Shown here: positions 17,187-24,960 of the stretch, one piece after another
How the letters are laid out: each line of letters opens with the position of its first letter
Position numbering within the stretch: position 1 is the first letter of the stretch
Origin: Pirellulales bacterium
Lineage (GTDB): Bacteria > Planctomycetota > Planctomycetia > Pirellulales > JAEUIK01
Length of the DNA: 53,077 nt
Direction: 5' to 3'
Assembly (NCBI GenBank): GCA_019694435.1
Contig: JAIBBZ010000037.1
Coordinates: 1-53,077, forward strand
Program-made: the position numbers and the translations under genes
Notes under the pieces: generated by a model
Database searches by the model: none
Told to the model about the DNA's origin: nothing
What the model saw: the letters and a program-made list of their open reading frames with translations, nothing else

Positions 17187-17888
17187 ATGCCTCGTCCCCT
17201 GCGACCCGTCGGCGCCAGTCTAACGTATCACGTCATCAATCGCGGCAACAATCGCCAGCCCGTCTTTCATGGCGACGATGATTTCGCGGCGTTTTTGCGG
17301 GCCCTGGGGGAACTCAAGCAGCGGCGGCCGTTCAAGCTGTTCGGCTACTGCCTGTTGCACAATCATGTTCATTTGCTGTTGCAGCCGTCGGGCGAGACGA
17401 CGATCAGCCGCCTGATGCAGAGCCTGCTCATCTCGCACACGCAGCGCTATCACAAGCACCACGGCTCCGGCGGCCACGTCTGGCAGGGGCGGTTCAAGAG
17501 CCCCGTGATCCAAAGCGGCGAACACCTGCTCACCGTGCTGCGCTACATCGAGGCCAATCCGCTACGCGCCGGTCTCGTTCGCCAGGCGGGCGATTATCGT
17601 TGGAGCAGCTTTTGTGCGCACGGCCTCGGCGAGCCGGACCCGCTCCTCGACCGGCTGCCGGAGTACGAGGCCCTCGCCGCCACGCCCGGCCGGCGGCAGG
17701 CGATCTGGGCCCGCAAGGTGCACGCGCCGCAGCGCGAACCGACGCTGGCAGCGATTCGCCGCTCGAACCTGGCCGGATTGCCGTACGGCGACGCGGCATG
17801 GCTGCAGCGCCTGGCCCGGCGGCTCGACTTGGAATTGACCATCAGGCCGCCGGGGCGACCGCGCAAGGACACGCCGAGGAAGCAATAA
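17187..17888 (+). CDS. REP-associated tyrosine transposase (Y1_Tnp/RAYT)
   Basis: 233 residues from ATG 17187 (MPRPLRPVGASLTYHVINRG). An HUH motif appears as HNHVHLLLQP near residue 57. The catalytic tyrosine region lies in SHTQRYHKHHGSGGHVWQGR near 95 (the tyrosine is probably the one in RYHKHHG), followed by VLRYIEANPLRAGLV and DYRWSSF, all hallmarks of the family. The C-terminal part is basic and ends PPGRPRKDTPRKQ. The enzyme cuts single-stranded DNA at hairpin repeats through a 5'-phosphotyrosine. Unlike true insertion sequences, RAYTs are often single-copy and mobilise REP repeats. It looks intact and possibly active. Confidence 0.92.
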   Translation: MPRPLRPVGASLTYHVINRGNNRQPVFHGDDDFAAFLRALGELKQRRPFKLFGYCLLHNHVHLLLQPSGETTISRLMQSLLISHTQRYHKHHGSGGHVWQGRFKSPVIQSGEHLLTVLRYIEANPLRAGLVRQAGDYRWSSFCAHGLGEPDPLLDRLPEYEALAATPGRRQAIWARKVHAPQREPTLAAIRRSNLAGLPYGDAAWLQRLARRLDLELTIRPPGRPRKDTPRKQ

Positions 17889-17889
17889 A

Positions 17890-17906
17890 CAGTTCTGACC
17901 CGGTTT
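17890..17906 (-). repeat. RAYT end repeat D
   Basis: CAGTTCTGACCCGGTTT, the reverse complement of the core of repeat C. It starts 1 base after the transposase stop and lies 39 bases from the end of the broken antitoxin gene. Confidence 0.8.
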
Positions 17907-17944
17907 GTGGGTGCGACCAGAAACGGGAGGAAGCGAAGTGCTTC

Positions 17945-18142
17945 AAGCTCTTTGGTCCTCTGAGCCGCGTGCTCTGCGGTTGCCTCATTGCGAAACGCGT
18001 CGAGCTTTCCCGACGCGACATCGCGCTCCTACTGCTGATCCCAGAGCGCCGAGTCGTAGGAGGCAAACCACTTGCGAAAGTCCGCCAACTCGTCTGGCGA
18101 AAGGCTCTGAACATCTCTTTCGATGCGCTCGACGTTGGACAT
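17945..18142 (-). pseudogene. Antitoxin-like gene broken by an in-frame amber codon
   Basis: From ATG 18142 (GGGAGA 8 bases upstream) the frame reads MSNVERIERDVQSLSPDELA, DFRKWFASYD, SALWDQQ, then TAG at 18029-18031. It continues in the same frame with ERDVASGKLDAF, RNEATAEHAA and QRTKEL. The whole 66-residue pattern (LSPDEL..FR.WF..(F/Y)D...WD.Q.E.D...GKLD....EA...) is that of small antitoxin-like proteins usually paired with a RelE/ParE-type toxin. The usual stop after the final KEL is also gone. No toxin follows; RAYT repeat D begins 39 bases downstream, where the toxin gene would be expected. A 37-residue fragment could still be made. Confidence 0.7.
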
Positions 18143-18231
18143 GGCCCGTTTCTCCCGTGTCAATCCTACCTACCACGGCTTTGGATGAACTGTCGAATTG
18201 CGGGCGGCTGGAGCCGGCCTCTTTCGCGGCG

Positions 18232-19041
18232 CTAACCGAACGTTTCTTCGATCACCGGGTTTTCGAGCACGCCGATCTTTTCGATCTCGATCGAGATCCG
18301 GTCGCCCGGTTGCAGGAACACCGGCGGCTTGCGCGCGCCGCCCACGCCGTGCGGCGTGCCGGTCAGGATCACCGTGCCCGGCTGCAAGCGCGTGCTGCCG
18401 CTGAGGAACTCGATCAAGGTGGGCACGTCGAAGATCATGTCTTCGGTGGTCCAGTCTTGCATCGTCTGGCCGTTGAGCACCGTCTTGATCGCGAGCGCGT
18501 TGGGGTTGGCGATCTCATCGGCCGTCACCAGGCAGGGCCCCAACGGGCAGAACGTGGCAAACGTCTTGCCGCGGCACCACTGGCTGCCGCCCCACTTCAT
18601 CTGCCAGTCGCGGGCACTCACGTCGTTGGCGCAGGTGTAGCCCAGCACATAGTCGAGCGCGTCGGCCTTGCTGACGTTGTAACAGGCCCGCGAGAGTACG
18701 ACGGCCAACTCGCATTCATAGTCGACCATGTCGCTGCGCAGCTTGCGCGGCAGCACGATCGGGTCGCCGGGATTGGTCAACGTGCCCGAGTTCTTCATGA
18801 ACACCACCGGCTGCTCGGGGATCGGCTGATTCCCTTCGGCGGCGTGGCGGCGGTAGTTCAGGCCGATGCAGATAATGTCGCGCGGCTCGATCGGGGCGAG
18901 CAGCTTGTGCACGTCGGCCGCCTCGCCCGAGTCGCGCGGGGCCGCCAGGATGCTGCCCTCGAGCCGTGTCGTGCGCCCGTCGCCGTGCAACCGGCCAAAG
19001 TGCACCGCGCCGCTGCGGTCTTGGTAACGAATGATCTTCAT
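18232..19041 (-). CDS. Fumarylacetoacetate hydrolase family protein
   Basis: 269 residues from ATG 19041 (MKIIRYQDRSGAVHFG). A TTG six bases upstream has better spacing from the GAGGAG sequence, so the start is uncertain by two residues. The core motifs of the family are present: IICIGLNYRRHAAE (near 60), VVFMKNSGTLTNPGDPI, the metal-binding DYECELAVVL (near 110), CANDVSARDWQ, GPCLVTADEI and GTPHGVGGARKPPVFLQPGD. Members hydrolyse or decarboxylate 2,4-diketo acids using Mg2+ or Mn2+ in the cytoplasm, for instance in aromatic or sugar-acid breakdown. No pathway neighbour fixes the substrate. Confidence 0.93.
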   Translation of the reverse strand: MKIIRYQDRSGAVHFGRLHGDGRTTRLEGSILAAPRDSGEAADVHKLLAPIEPRDIICIGLNYRRHAAEGNQPIPEQPVVFMKNSGTLTNPGDPIVLPRKLRSDMVDYECELAVVLSRACYNVSKADALDYVLGYTCANDVSARDWQMKWGGSQWCRGKTFATFCPLGPCLVTADEIANPNALAIKTVLNGQTMQDWTTEDMIFDVPTLIEFLSGSTRLQPGTVILTGTPHGVGGARKPPVFLQPGDRISIEIEKIGVLENPVIEETFG

Positions 19042-19294
19042 GGGCAAAAACGGCTCCTCGGCTCAGGAATGCGGTGAGCAGGGTTCGGTGATGCGGTGAG
19101 CATATCGGGCACAGGCGTGCTCGGCCGCCCACCCCGGTTGACGATGCCCGCGGCCCGTCGGCCACCGGTTTGTTTGACCGGCAAATTGGCGGGCAATTAC
19201 AGTGTGGGTTGCCCGCCAACATACTCGCCGCCACGCGCCGAGCAACAGCCGGCGGCGACCCACCTTGGATTGCCCGAGAGGAACCTGCCACGTG

Positions 19295-22200
19295 ATGCGT
19301 ACCGGTTTGTTCATTGCGCTGGGGTTTGTGGCGGGTTGTTCGTGGTGCCGGGCCGCCGAACCGCAGTCGTTCGACCCGATTGCCGCCGACTATCTGCGGG
19401 TCGCGCGGCCGCTCTTGGAGCGCTACTGCATCGCTTGTCACGATGCCGAAACGAAGGAAGGCGAACTCGACCTCGAGCAGATGCACACGCTCGTCGAGCT
19501 GCGCCAGGAGGCCGAGCGCTGGCCCAAGATCGCCGAGATGCTCGACCAGGCTGAAATGCCCCCGCGCGACTCGGATCAGCTCGCCCCCGAGGAGAAGCAG
19601 CAGCTCCGCGCATGGATCGAGCGCTATCTCGAGGCGGAGTCGCAGGCGCTGGCCGGCGACCCGGGCCCGGTCGTGTTGCGGCGCCTGAGCAACGCCGAAT
19701 ACACATACACAATTCAGGACCTGACGGGCCTCGACTTGCAGCCGGCGCGCGAGTTTCCCGTCGATGGCGCGGCGGGCGAGGGCTTTACGAACACGGGCAA
19801 TGCGCTGGTCATGTCGCCGGCGCTGTTGACCAAGTATTTCGACGCGGCCAAGGGCATTGCCGCGCATCTGGTGCCCCTGCCCACCGGCGTGCGGTTTTCG
19901 CCGGCCACGACGCGACGCGATTGGACCAACGAAATCGTCGCCGAGATCAAACGGTTCTACGCCGGGTTCGCCGACCCGGAAGGGAAATTGCCTTGGGACA
20001 AGTACCTCGGCGCCGCCGTCGCATCGCGCGATGCGCTCGCCAGCGGCGCGCAGACGCCCAGCCAGGTCGCGGCCGCCCAGGGGTTGAATGCCCATTACTT
20101 CGGCGAACTCGTGCGGCTGCTTAACGCCGACGATGCATCGCCGGTCCTGGCCGGATTGCGCGCGGCGTGGCGCACGGCGAAGCCTGACGATGCGCCGGCG
20201 CTCGTGGCCGAGGTCGCCCGCTGGCAGCAGGCGCTGTTTCGCTTTCAAAACGTCGGGCACATGAAGCCCTGGGTCGTCGTGGTCGACCCGGTGGTCGCCG
20301 AGCAAGAGCTGCGGTTCAAGTTTTCCGATGCGGCCGACGCCGGCCCGATCACCGTGCACCTGGTGGCCAGCGCCGGGGGTGACAGCTCGGAGCACGACCT
20401 GGTCGTTTGGCGCCGCCCGCGACTGGTGATTCCGGGACGGCCCGAACTGCTGCTGCGCGATGTGCGGCAGTTTGCCGGTGCCTTGGAAGCCCACCGGAGC
20501 GAGCTGTTCGCCGCCACGGCGGCGTGTCTCGACGCGGCCGGCGAAGCCGCGGCGGCGGGCCAAACGGTCGACGTCGCGGAGCTCGCCGCGCGGCACGGAG
20601 TGGCCGCCGAGACGCTCAGCGCGTGGCTCGATTATCTCGGACTGAATGCGGCGCCGGCCCTGCGCCTCGACTATCTGACGCAAGCGCTCACCAGCACCGG
20701 CGGATACGATTTCGTCCGCGGTTGGGGTTCGCCCGAGACGCCGAGCATCGTCGCCAACTCGACCGATCAGCACATTCGTATTCCGGGCAACATGAAGGGG
20801 CGCGGCGTGTGCGTGCACCCGTCGCCGACTTTGAATATCGCCACCGGCTGGCGCAGCCCGCTGGCCGGCATGATTCACATCACCGGCCAGGTGACCCATG
20901 CGCATCCCGAGTGCGGCAACGGCGTCACGTGGGCCGTCGAGCTGCGGCGCGGCAGCACGCGGCAAACGCTCGCGTCCGGTGTGGCGCAAGGCGGCGCACC
21001 GGTGCCGTTCGGACCGCTCGACGATTTGGCCGTTCGCGAGGGCGATCTGATCTCGCTCGTCGTCGGCCCGCGCGACGGCAACCATTCCTGCGATCTGACC
21101 GACATCGAGTTGACGATCAAGGCGGGCGACCGCACGTGGAATTTGAGCCAGGATGTCTCCGGCGACATCCTCGCCAGCAATCCCCACGCCGACGCCCAGG
21201 GCCAGCCCAATATCTGGCATTTCTATACCGAGAAGGTCGACGGTACGAAGGCGGGTCCGGTGATCCCGGCCGGGTCGTTGCTCGCGCGGTGGCAGGCGAC
21301 CGACAAACCCGACGAGAAGCGAGCACTGGCCGGCGAACTGCAGAGCTTGCTGACGGGTGCGCCGCCGGCCGACAAGCAGCATCCCGATGCGGTGCTCTAC
21401 CGACAACTGGCCTCGCTCGGCGGGCCGCTGTTAGCGAGTGCAGCGGCTTCGGCCGCGAAAGGAACACCGCTCGAAGCTCCGAGCACCTCGGGCACGGCCG
21501 ACTGGGGAATCGATCCGGCGTTGTGCGGCCATCGACCTGACGGTTCGGCAATCGACGCGGCCGACCTCTGCCTGGCGGCTCCCACGGCCCTCGCCGTGCG
21601 GCTCCCCTCCGACCTGATCGCGGGTTGCGAGTTGGTGGCCACGGTCACGCTCGACGAGACCGCGGCCGAAGGCACGGCCCAGGCGCAAATTCTGCCTGCG
21701 CCGCCGGGCGATCTGCGCGCCCTGCGTCCCGATACACCGGTGCTGGCCCGTCCGGGCAGCGCCGCGCACGGGCGAATCGAGACCGCGCTGGCCGAATTCC
21801 GCAATTGGTTTCCCGCGGCCTTGTGCTACAGCCGCATCGTGCCGGTCGACGAGGTGATTACGCTGACCTTGTTCCACCGCGAGGAAGATGCCCTGGCCCG
21901 GCTGATGCTCGACGACGAGCAAAGGGCTTATCTCGACAGGCTGTGGAGCGAACTCAGGTTCATCAGCCAGGACGCCCTGATCACGGTCGATGCCTTCGGC
22001 CAGTTGCTCGAATACGCCTCGCAGGACAGCGACCCGCGGCTGTTCGAGCCGCTGCGCGAATCGATCTATCGCCAGGCCGACGAATATCGCCAGTGGCTGC
22101 TCGCCACCGAGCCGGTGCAGATCGACGCGGTGCTGGCCTGGGCCGAGAAGGCCTATCGCCGGCCGCTGACCGATGCGGATCGGAGCGAGCTGCACAATCT

Positions 22201-23422
22201 CTACGCGCAGCTTCGCGCCGAGGAGTTGCCGCACGACGAGGCGCTGCGGCTGTTGTTGGCCCGGGTGCTCGTGGCACCGGCGTTTCTCTACAAGCTCGAG
22301 GCCGCGGCCGCCGGCGAAGGTCCGGCGCCGGTCAGCGATTGGGAGCTGGCCAACCGGCTCAGCTATTTCCTCTGGTCGAGCGCGCCGGACGAAGCCCTGA
22401 AGGTCGACGCGGCCGCCGGGCGGCTGCACGATCCCGACGTGCTCGCCGGCCATGCCCGCCGGATGATGCGCGATCCGAAGGTGCGGCGGCTGGCGACCGA
22501 GTTCGCCTGCCAATGGCTGCACATCTACGACTTTGCCTCGCTCGACGAAAAGAGCCCGCGGCACTTTCCAGAGTTCGCCGAGCTGCGCGACGATCTGTAC
22601 GAAGAGGCGATCCAGTTTTTCACCGATCTGGTGCGCCGCGACGGCTCGGTCGAAGAGATCTGGAACGCCGATCACGTGCTGGTCAACGAAACCCTGGCCG
22701 CGTTTTACGGAGTGCCGTTCGACTCCGGCACGCCCGTTCCCGATTCGTCGTGGCGCCGCATTGACCATGCGCAGCAACTTGGCCGCGGCGGCGTGCTCGG
22801 CCTGGGCGCAACTTTGGCCAAGCAATCCGGCGCCTCGCGCACCAGTCCGATCTTGCGCGGCAATTGGGTCTCCGAAGTGCTGCTCGGCGAGCGCCTGCCT
22901 CGGCCTCCCAAGGGCGTGCCGGTGTTGCCCGAGGACGAAGCGGCGCTCGAAGGCCTGACCGTGCGCCAACTGATCGAGGCGCATTCGATCGATCCGAAGT
23001 GCATCAATTGCCACCAGCGGATCGACCCGTTGGGCTTCGCCCTGGAAAGCTACGACGCCATCGGCCGGCGGCGCGAGCGCGACCTGGGCAACCGCCCCAT
23101 CGACGTGCATGCCCGTTTGCGCGACGGCACCGAGTTCGACGGTCTAGCCGGGCTGCGAATCTACCTGATTTCGACCCGGCACGACGACGTGATCGGCCAG
23201 TTCTGCAAGAAACTGCTCGGATATTCCTTGGGGCGCAGCGTGCAACTGGCCGATCGGCGGCTGCTGGCCGATCTGCGAGCCCAACTGGCCGCAGGCGGGT
23301 ATCATATGTCCACGGCCATCGAGGCCATCGTCCGCAGCCCGCAGTTCCGCATGATCCGCCCGCAACAGGCGTCGCTGGCCACGGCGACGGCTCAAACATC
23401 CCCCGACCGCCCGGCACCCTGA
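19295..23422 (+). CDS. Dihaem DUF1587/1595/1592/1588/1585 protein (planctomycete type)
   Basis: 1,375 residues from ATG 19295 (a GTG one codon earlier is possible). A signal peptide (RTGLFIALGFVAGCSWCRA) is followed by a cytochrome c-like domain with haem motif CIACH at residues 45-49. Then come DUF1587 (RRLSNAEYTYTIQDLTG), a long beta-rich central insertion (about 400-760), DUF1595 (AEKAYRRPLTDADRSEL), DUF1592 (ANRLSYFLWSSAPDEAL), DUF1588 (LGLGATLAKQSGASRTSP), a second CINCH motif at 1236-1240, and DUF1585 at the end. Such proteins are very frequent in planctomycetes, often beside a DUF1552 protein as here. They are thought to be periplasmic and redox-active, perhaps acting on polysaccharides; no reaction is established. 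Confidence 0.93.
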   Translation: MRTGLFIALGFVAGCSWCRAAEPQSFDPIAADYLRVARPLLERYCIACHDAETKEGELDLEQMHTLVELRQEAERWPKIAEMLDQAEMPPRDSDQLAPEEKQQLRAWIERYLEAESQALAGDPGPVVLRRLSNAEYTYTIQDLTGLDLQPAREFPVDGAAGEGFTNTGNALVMSPALLTKYFDAAKGIAAHLVPLPTGVRFSPATTRRDWTNEIVAEIKRFYAGFADPEGKLPWDKYLGAAVASRDALASGAQTPSQVAAAQGLNAHYFGELVRLLNADDASPVLAGLRAAWRTAKPDDAPALVAEVARWQQALFRFQNVGHMKPWVVVVDPVVAEQELRFKFSDAADAGPITVHLVASAGGDSSEHDLVVWRRPRLVIPGRPELLLRDVRQFAGALEAHRSELFAATAACLDAAGEAAAAGQTVDVAELAARHGVAAETLSAWLDYLGLNAAPALRLDYLTQALTSTGGYDFVRGWGSPETPSIVANSTDQHIRIPGNMKGRGVCVHPSPTLNIATGWRSPLAGMIHITGQVTHAHPECGNGVTWAVELRRGSTRQTLASGVAQGGAPVPFGPLDDLAVREGDLISLVVGPRDGNHSCDLTDIELTIKAGDRTWNLSQDVSGDILASNPHADAQGQPNIWHFYTEKVDGTKAGPVIPAGSLLARWQATDKPDEKRALAGELQSLLTGAPPADKQHPDAVLYRQLASLGGPLLASAAASAAKGTPLEAPSTSGTADWGIDPALCGHRPDGSAIDAADLCLAAPTALAVRLPSDLIAGCELVATVTLDETAAEGTAQAQILPAPPGDLRALRPDTPVLARPGSAAHGRIETALAEFRNWFPAALCYSRIVPVDEVITLTLFHREEDALARLMLDDEQRAYLDRLWSELRFISQDALITVDAFGQLLEYASQDSDPRLFEPLRESIYRQADEYRQWLLATEPVQIDAVLAWAEKAYRRPLTDADRSELHNLYAQLRAEELPHDEALRLLLARVLVAPAFLYKLEAAAAGEGPAPVSDWELANRLSYFLWSSAPDEALKVDAAAGRLHDPDVLAGHARRMMRDPKVRRLATEFACQWLHIYDFASLDEKSPRHFPEFAELRDDLYEEAIQFFTDLVRRDGSVEEIWNADHVLVNETLAAFYGVPFDSGTPVPDSSWRRIDHAQQLGRGGVLGLGATLAKQSGASRTSPILRGNWVSEVLLGERLPRPPKGVPVLPEDEAALEGLTVRQLIEAHSIDPKCINCHQRIDPLGFALESYDAIGRRRERDLGNRPIDVHARLRDGTEFDGLAGLRIYLISTRHDDVIGQFCKKLLGYSLGRSVQLADRRLLADLRAQLAAGGYHMSTAIEAIVRSPQFRMIRPQQASLATATAQTSPDRPAP

Positions 23423-23463
23423 CGCCGGACAATTTGCTGACGCCGGACAAGGAGATTTCGAAC

Positions 23464-24780
23464 ATGCATGCCGCCGCCCTTTCGCGTCGCACATTCTTGC
23501 GCGGCGTAGGCGTATCGATGGCTCTGCCTTGGCTCGAATCGCGGGCCGTTTGGGGGGCCGACGCGGGAGCAGCCACGGCACCGGCGGCAGCCAGCAATCA
23601 ACCGCCGGTCCGCCTGGCCGTGCTGTTCGCCGGCAACGGCTTTCACAGCCGCGAGTGGTGGGCCAAAGAATCGGCCGCCGGACTCGAGTTGGGCCAGGTG
23701 CTCGCGCCGCTGAACGACTTCAACCGCCGGATGCTGTTCATCCGCGGCCTCTACAACGACGAGGCCCTCAAGGGCAACATCCACAGCTCGCAGACCGGCA
23801 ATCTGCTGTCGGGCGCACCGCTGGCCTCGGGCGGCGAGATTCGCTCGGGCACCAGCTTCGATCAGGTGATGGCGCAGCAACAAGCCGGCACGACCAAGGT
23901 GCCGAGCCTCGTGCTGGGGTGCGAAAAGTCGAACCCCTCGGTGCACAAGAACTACTCGATGCTCTACAGCTCGCACATTTCGTGGTCGTCCCCCACGACG
24001 CCCACGCCCTTGGAGCTGTACCCGGCGCTGGCGTTCGACCGGTTGTTCAAGGACGAAGTAGGCCGCGGCGACAAGAGCGTGCTCGACGCAGTGCTCGAAG
24101 ACGCGCACGATTTTCGCCGCCAGGTGAGTGCGGCCGATCAGCGCAAGCTCGACGAATATCTCGACTCGGTACGCGAGGTCGAGCAGCGGATTGCCCAGGC
24201 CGGCAAGCGGAACGAGCTGCAAGGTTGGCGGCCGACGCTCACCGAACCGAACATTCCGCGCCCCGGCGACGGCCTGCCGCAAGACATCGCCGAGCACATG
24301 CGGTTGATGTGCGACATCCTGGTGCTGGCGTTCCAGACCGATACGACGCGCATCTGCACGCTCAAGCTCAACAACGACCACAGCTCGTTGCGGTTCCCGC
24401 ACCTGGGCGTTGACTACATGATCCACCACTTGCTGAGCCATTCCGACACGGCCGACTGGCTCAAGGTAAACCAGTTCTTCGTCGAGCAGCTCGCGTACAT
24501 CGCCCGCAAGCTGGATGCGATCCAAGAGGGTGAGCGCACGGCCCTGGACAATTCGATGATGCTGTTCCTGTCGAGCATGATGACCGGCGGGCACGACGCG
24601 ACGCAGTTGCCCGTGATCATGGTGGGCGGCGGCGGCGGCCAGATCACCGGCGGCCGGGTGCTCAACTATCTCGAAAAGCCCGAGCGGAAGATGTGCAGCC
24701 TGTACATGTCGCTGCTCGACAAGGCCGGGGTGCACCTCAAACGCTTTGGCGATGCGACCGAACGCCTGGCCGAAGTGTAG
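23464..24780 (+). CDS. DUF1552 family protein, Tat-exported
   Basis: 438 residues from ATG 23464, with GGAG 9 bases upstream. SRRTFLRGVGVSMALPWLES is a clear twin-arginine signal. The body has VRLAVLFAGNGFHSREWW, IHSSQTGNLLSGAPLASG, YSSHISWSSPTTPTPLELYP and SHSDTADWLKVNQFFVEQL, typical of DUF1552. Members look like sulfatase/alkaline-phosphatase-fold relatives, but catalytic residues are not assigned. It follows the DUF1592-type gene by 41 bp and is surely co-transcribed; the pair is a recurring planctomycete unit. Tat export suggests folding, or cofactor loading, before secretion. Confidence 0.93.
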   Translation: MHAAALSRRTFLRGVGVSMALPWLESRAVWGADAGAATAPAAASNQPPVRLAVLFAGNGFHSREWWAKESAAGLELGQVLAPLNDFNRRMLFIRGLYNDEALKGNIHSSQTGNLLSGAPLASGGEIRSGTSFDQVMAQQQAGTTKVPSLVLGCEKSNPSVHKNYSMLYSSHISWSSPTTPTPLELYPALAFDRLFKDEVGRGDKSVLDAVLEDAHDFRRQVSAADQRKLDEYLDSVREVEQRIAQAGKRNELQGWRPTLTEPNIPRPGDGLPQDIAEHMRLMCDILVLAFQTDTTRICTLKLNNDHSSLRFPHLGVDYMIHHLLSHSDTADWLKVNQFFVEQLAYIARKLDAIQEGERTALDNSMMLFLSSMMTGGHDATQLPVIMVGGGGGQITGGRVLNYLEKPERKMCSLYMSLLDKAGVHLKRFGDATERLAEV

Positions 24781-24960
24781 TGCGGGCGGCCGTAATTCCC
24801 GCGTTACCAAAAATGGCTTACGGCGCAACCCGAACTCTTGTCCCGGCTTGTCTTGCCAGGGACAACTATCGTTTGCACACTATCATTTTGCCTGCTGCCG
24901 GCAGAATAGGGTGTTTGCGTTGTATCGCGAAGCGCGGTGGGTCTCCTGGAGTCTCTTGTC

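Larger units (their letters stand above)
17128..17906. mobile_element. RAYT element (transposase flanked by inverted REP-like repeats)
   Basis: The transposase gene at 17187-17888 is bounded by AAACCGGGTCAGAACT on the left (repeat C) and its reverse complement AGTTCTGACCCGGTTT on the right (repeat D). The left repeat can fold: GAAACC (17128-17133) pairs with GGTTTC (17145-17150). This agrees with the single-strand hairpins recognised by IS200/IS605-like and REP-associated tyrosine transposases. Confidence 0.8.

Noticed and set aside
18716..21406. 896-codon minus-strand open frame opposite the DUF1592-type gene
   Set aside because: Arg/Gly/Leu-rich shadow of a gene with clear domains on the plus strand.
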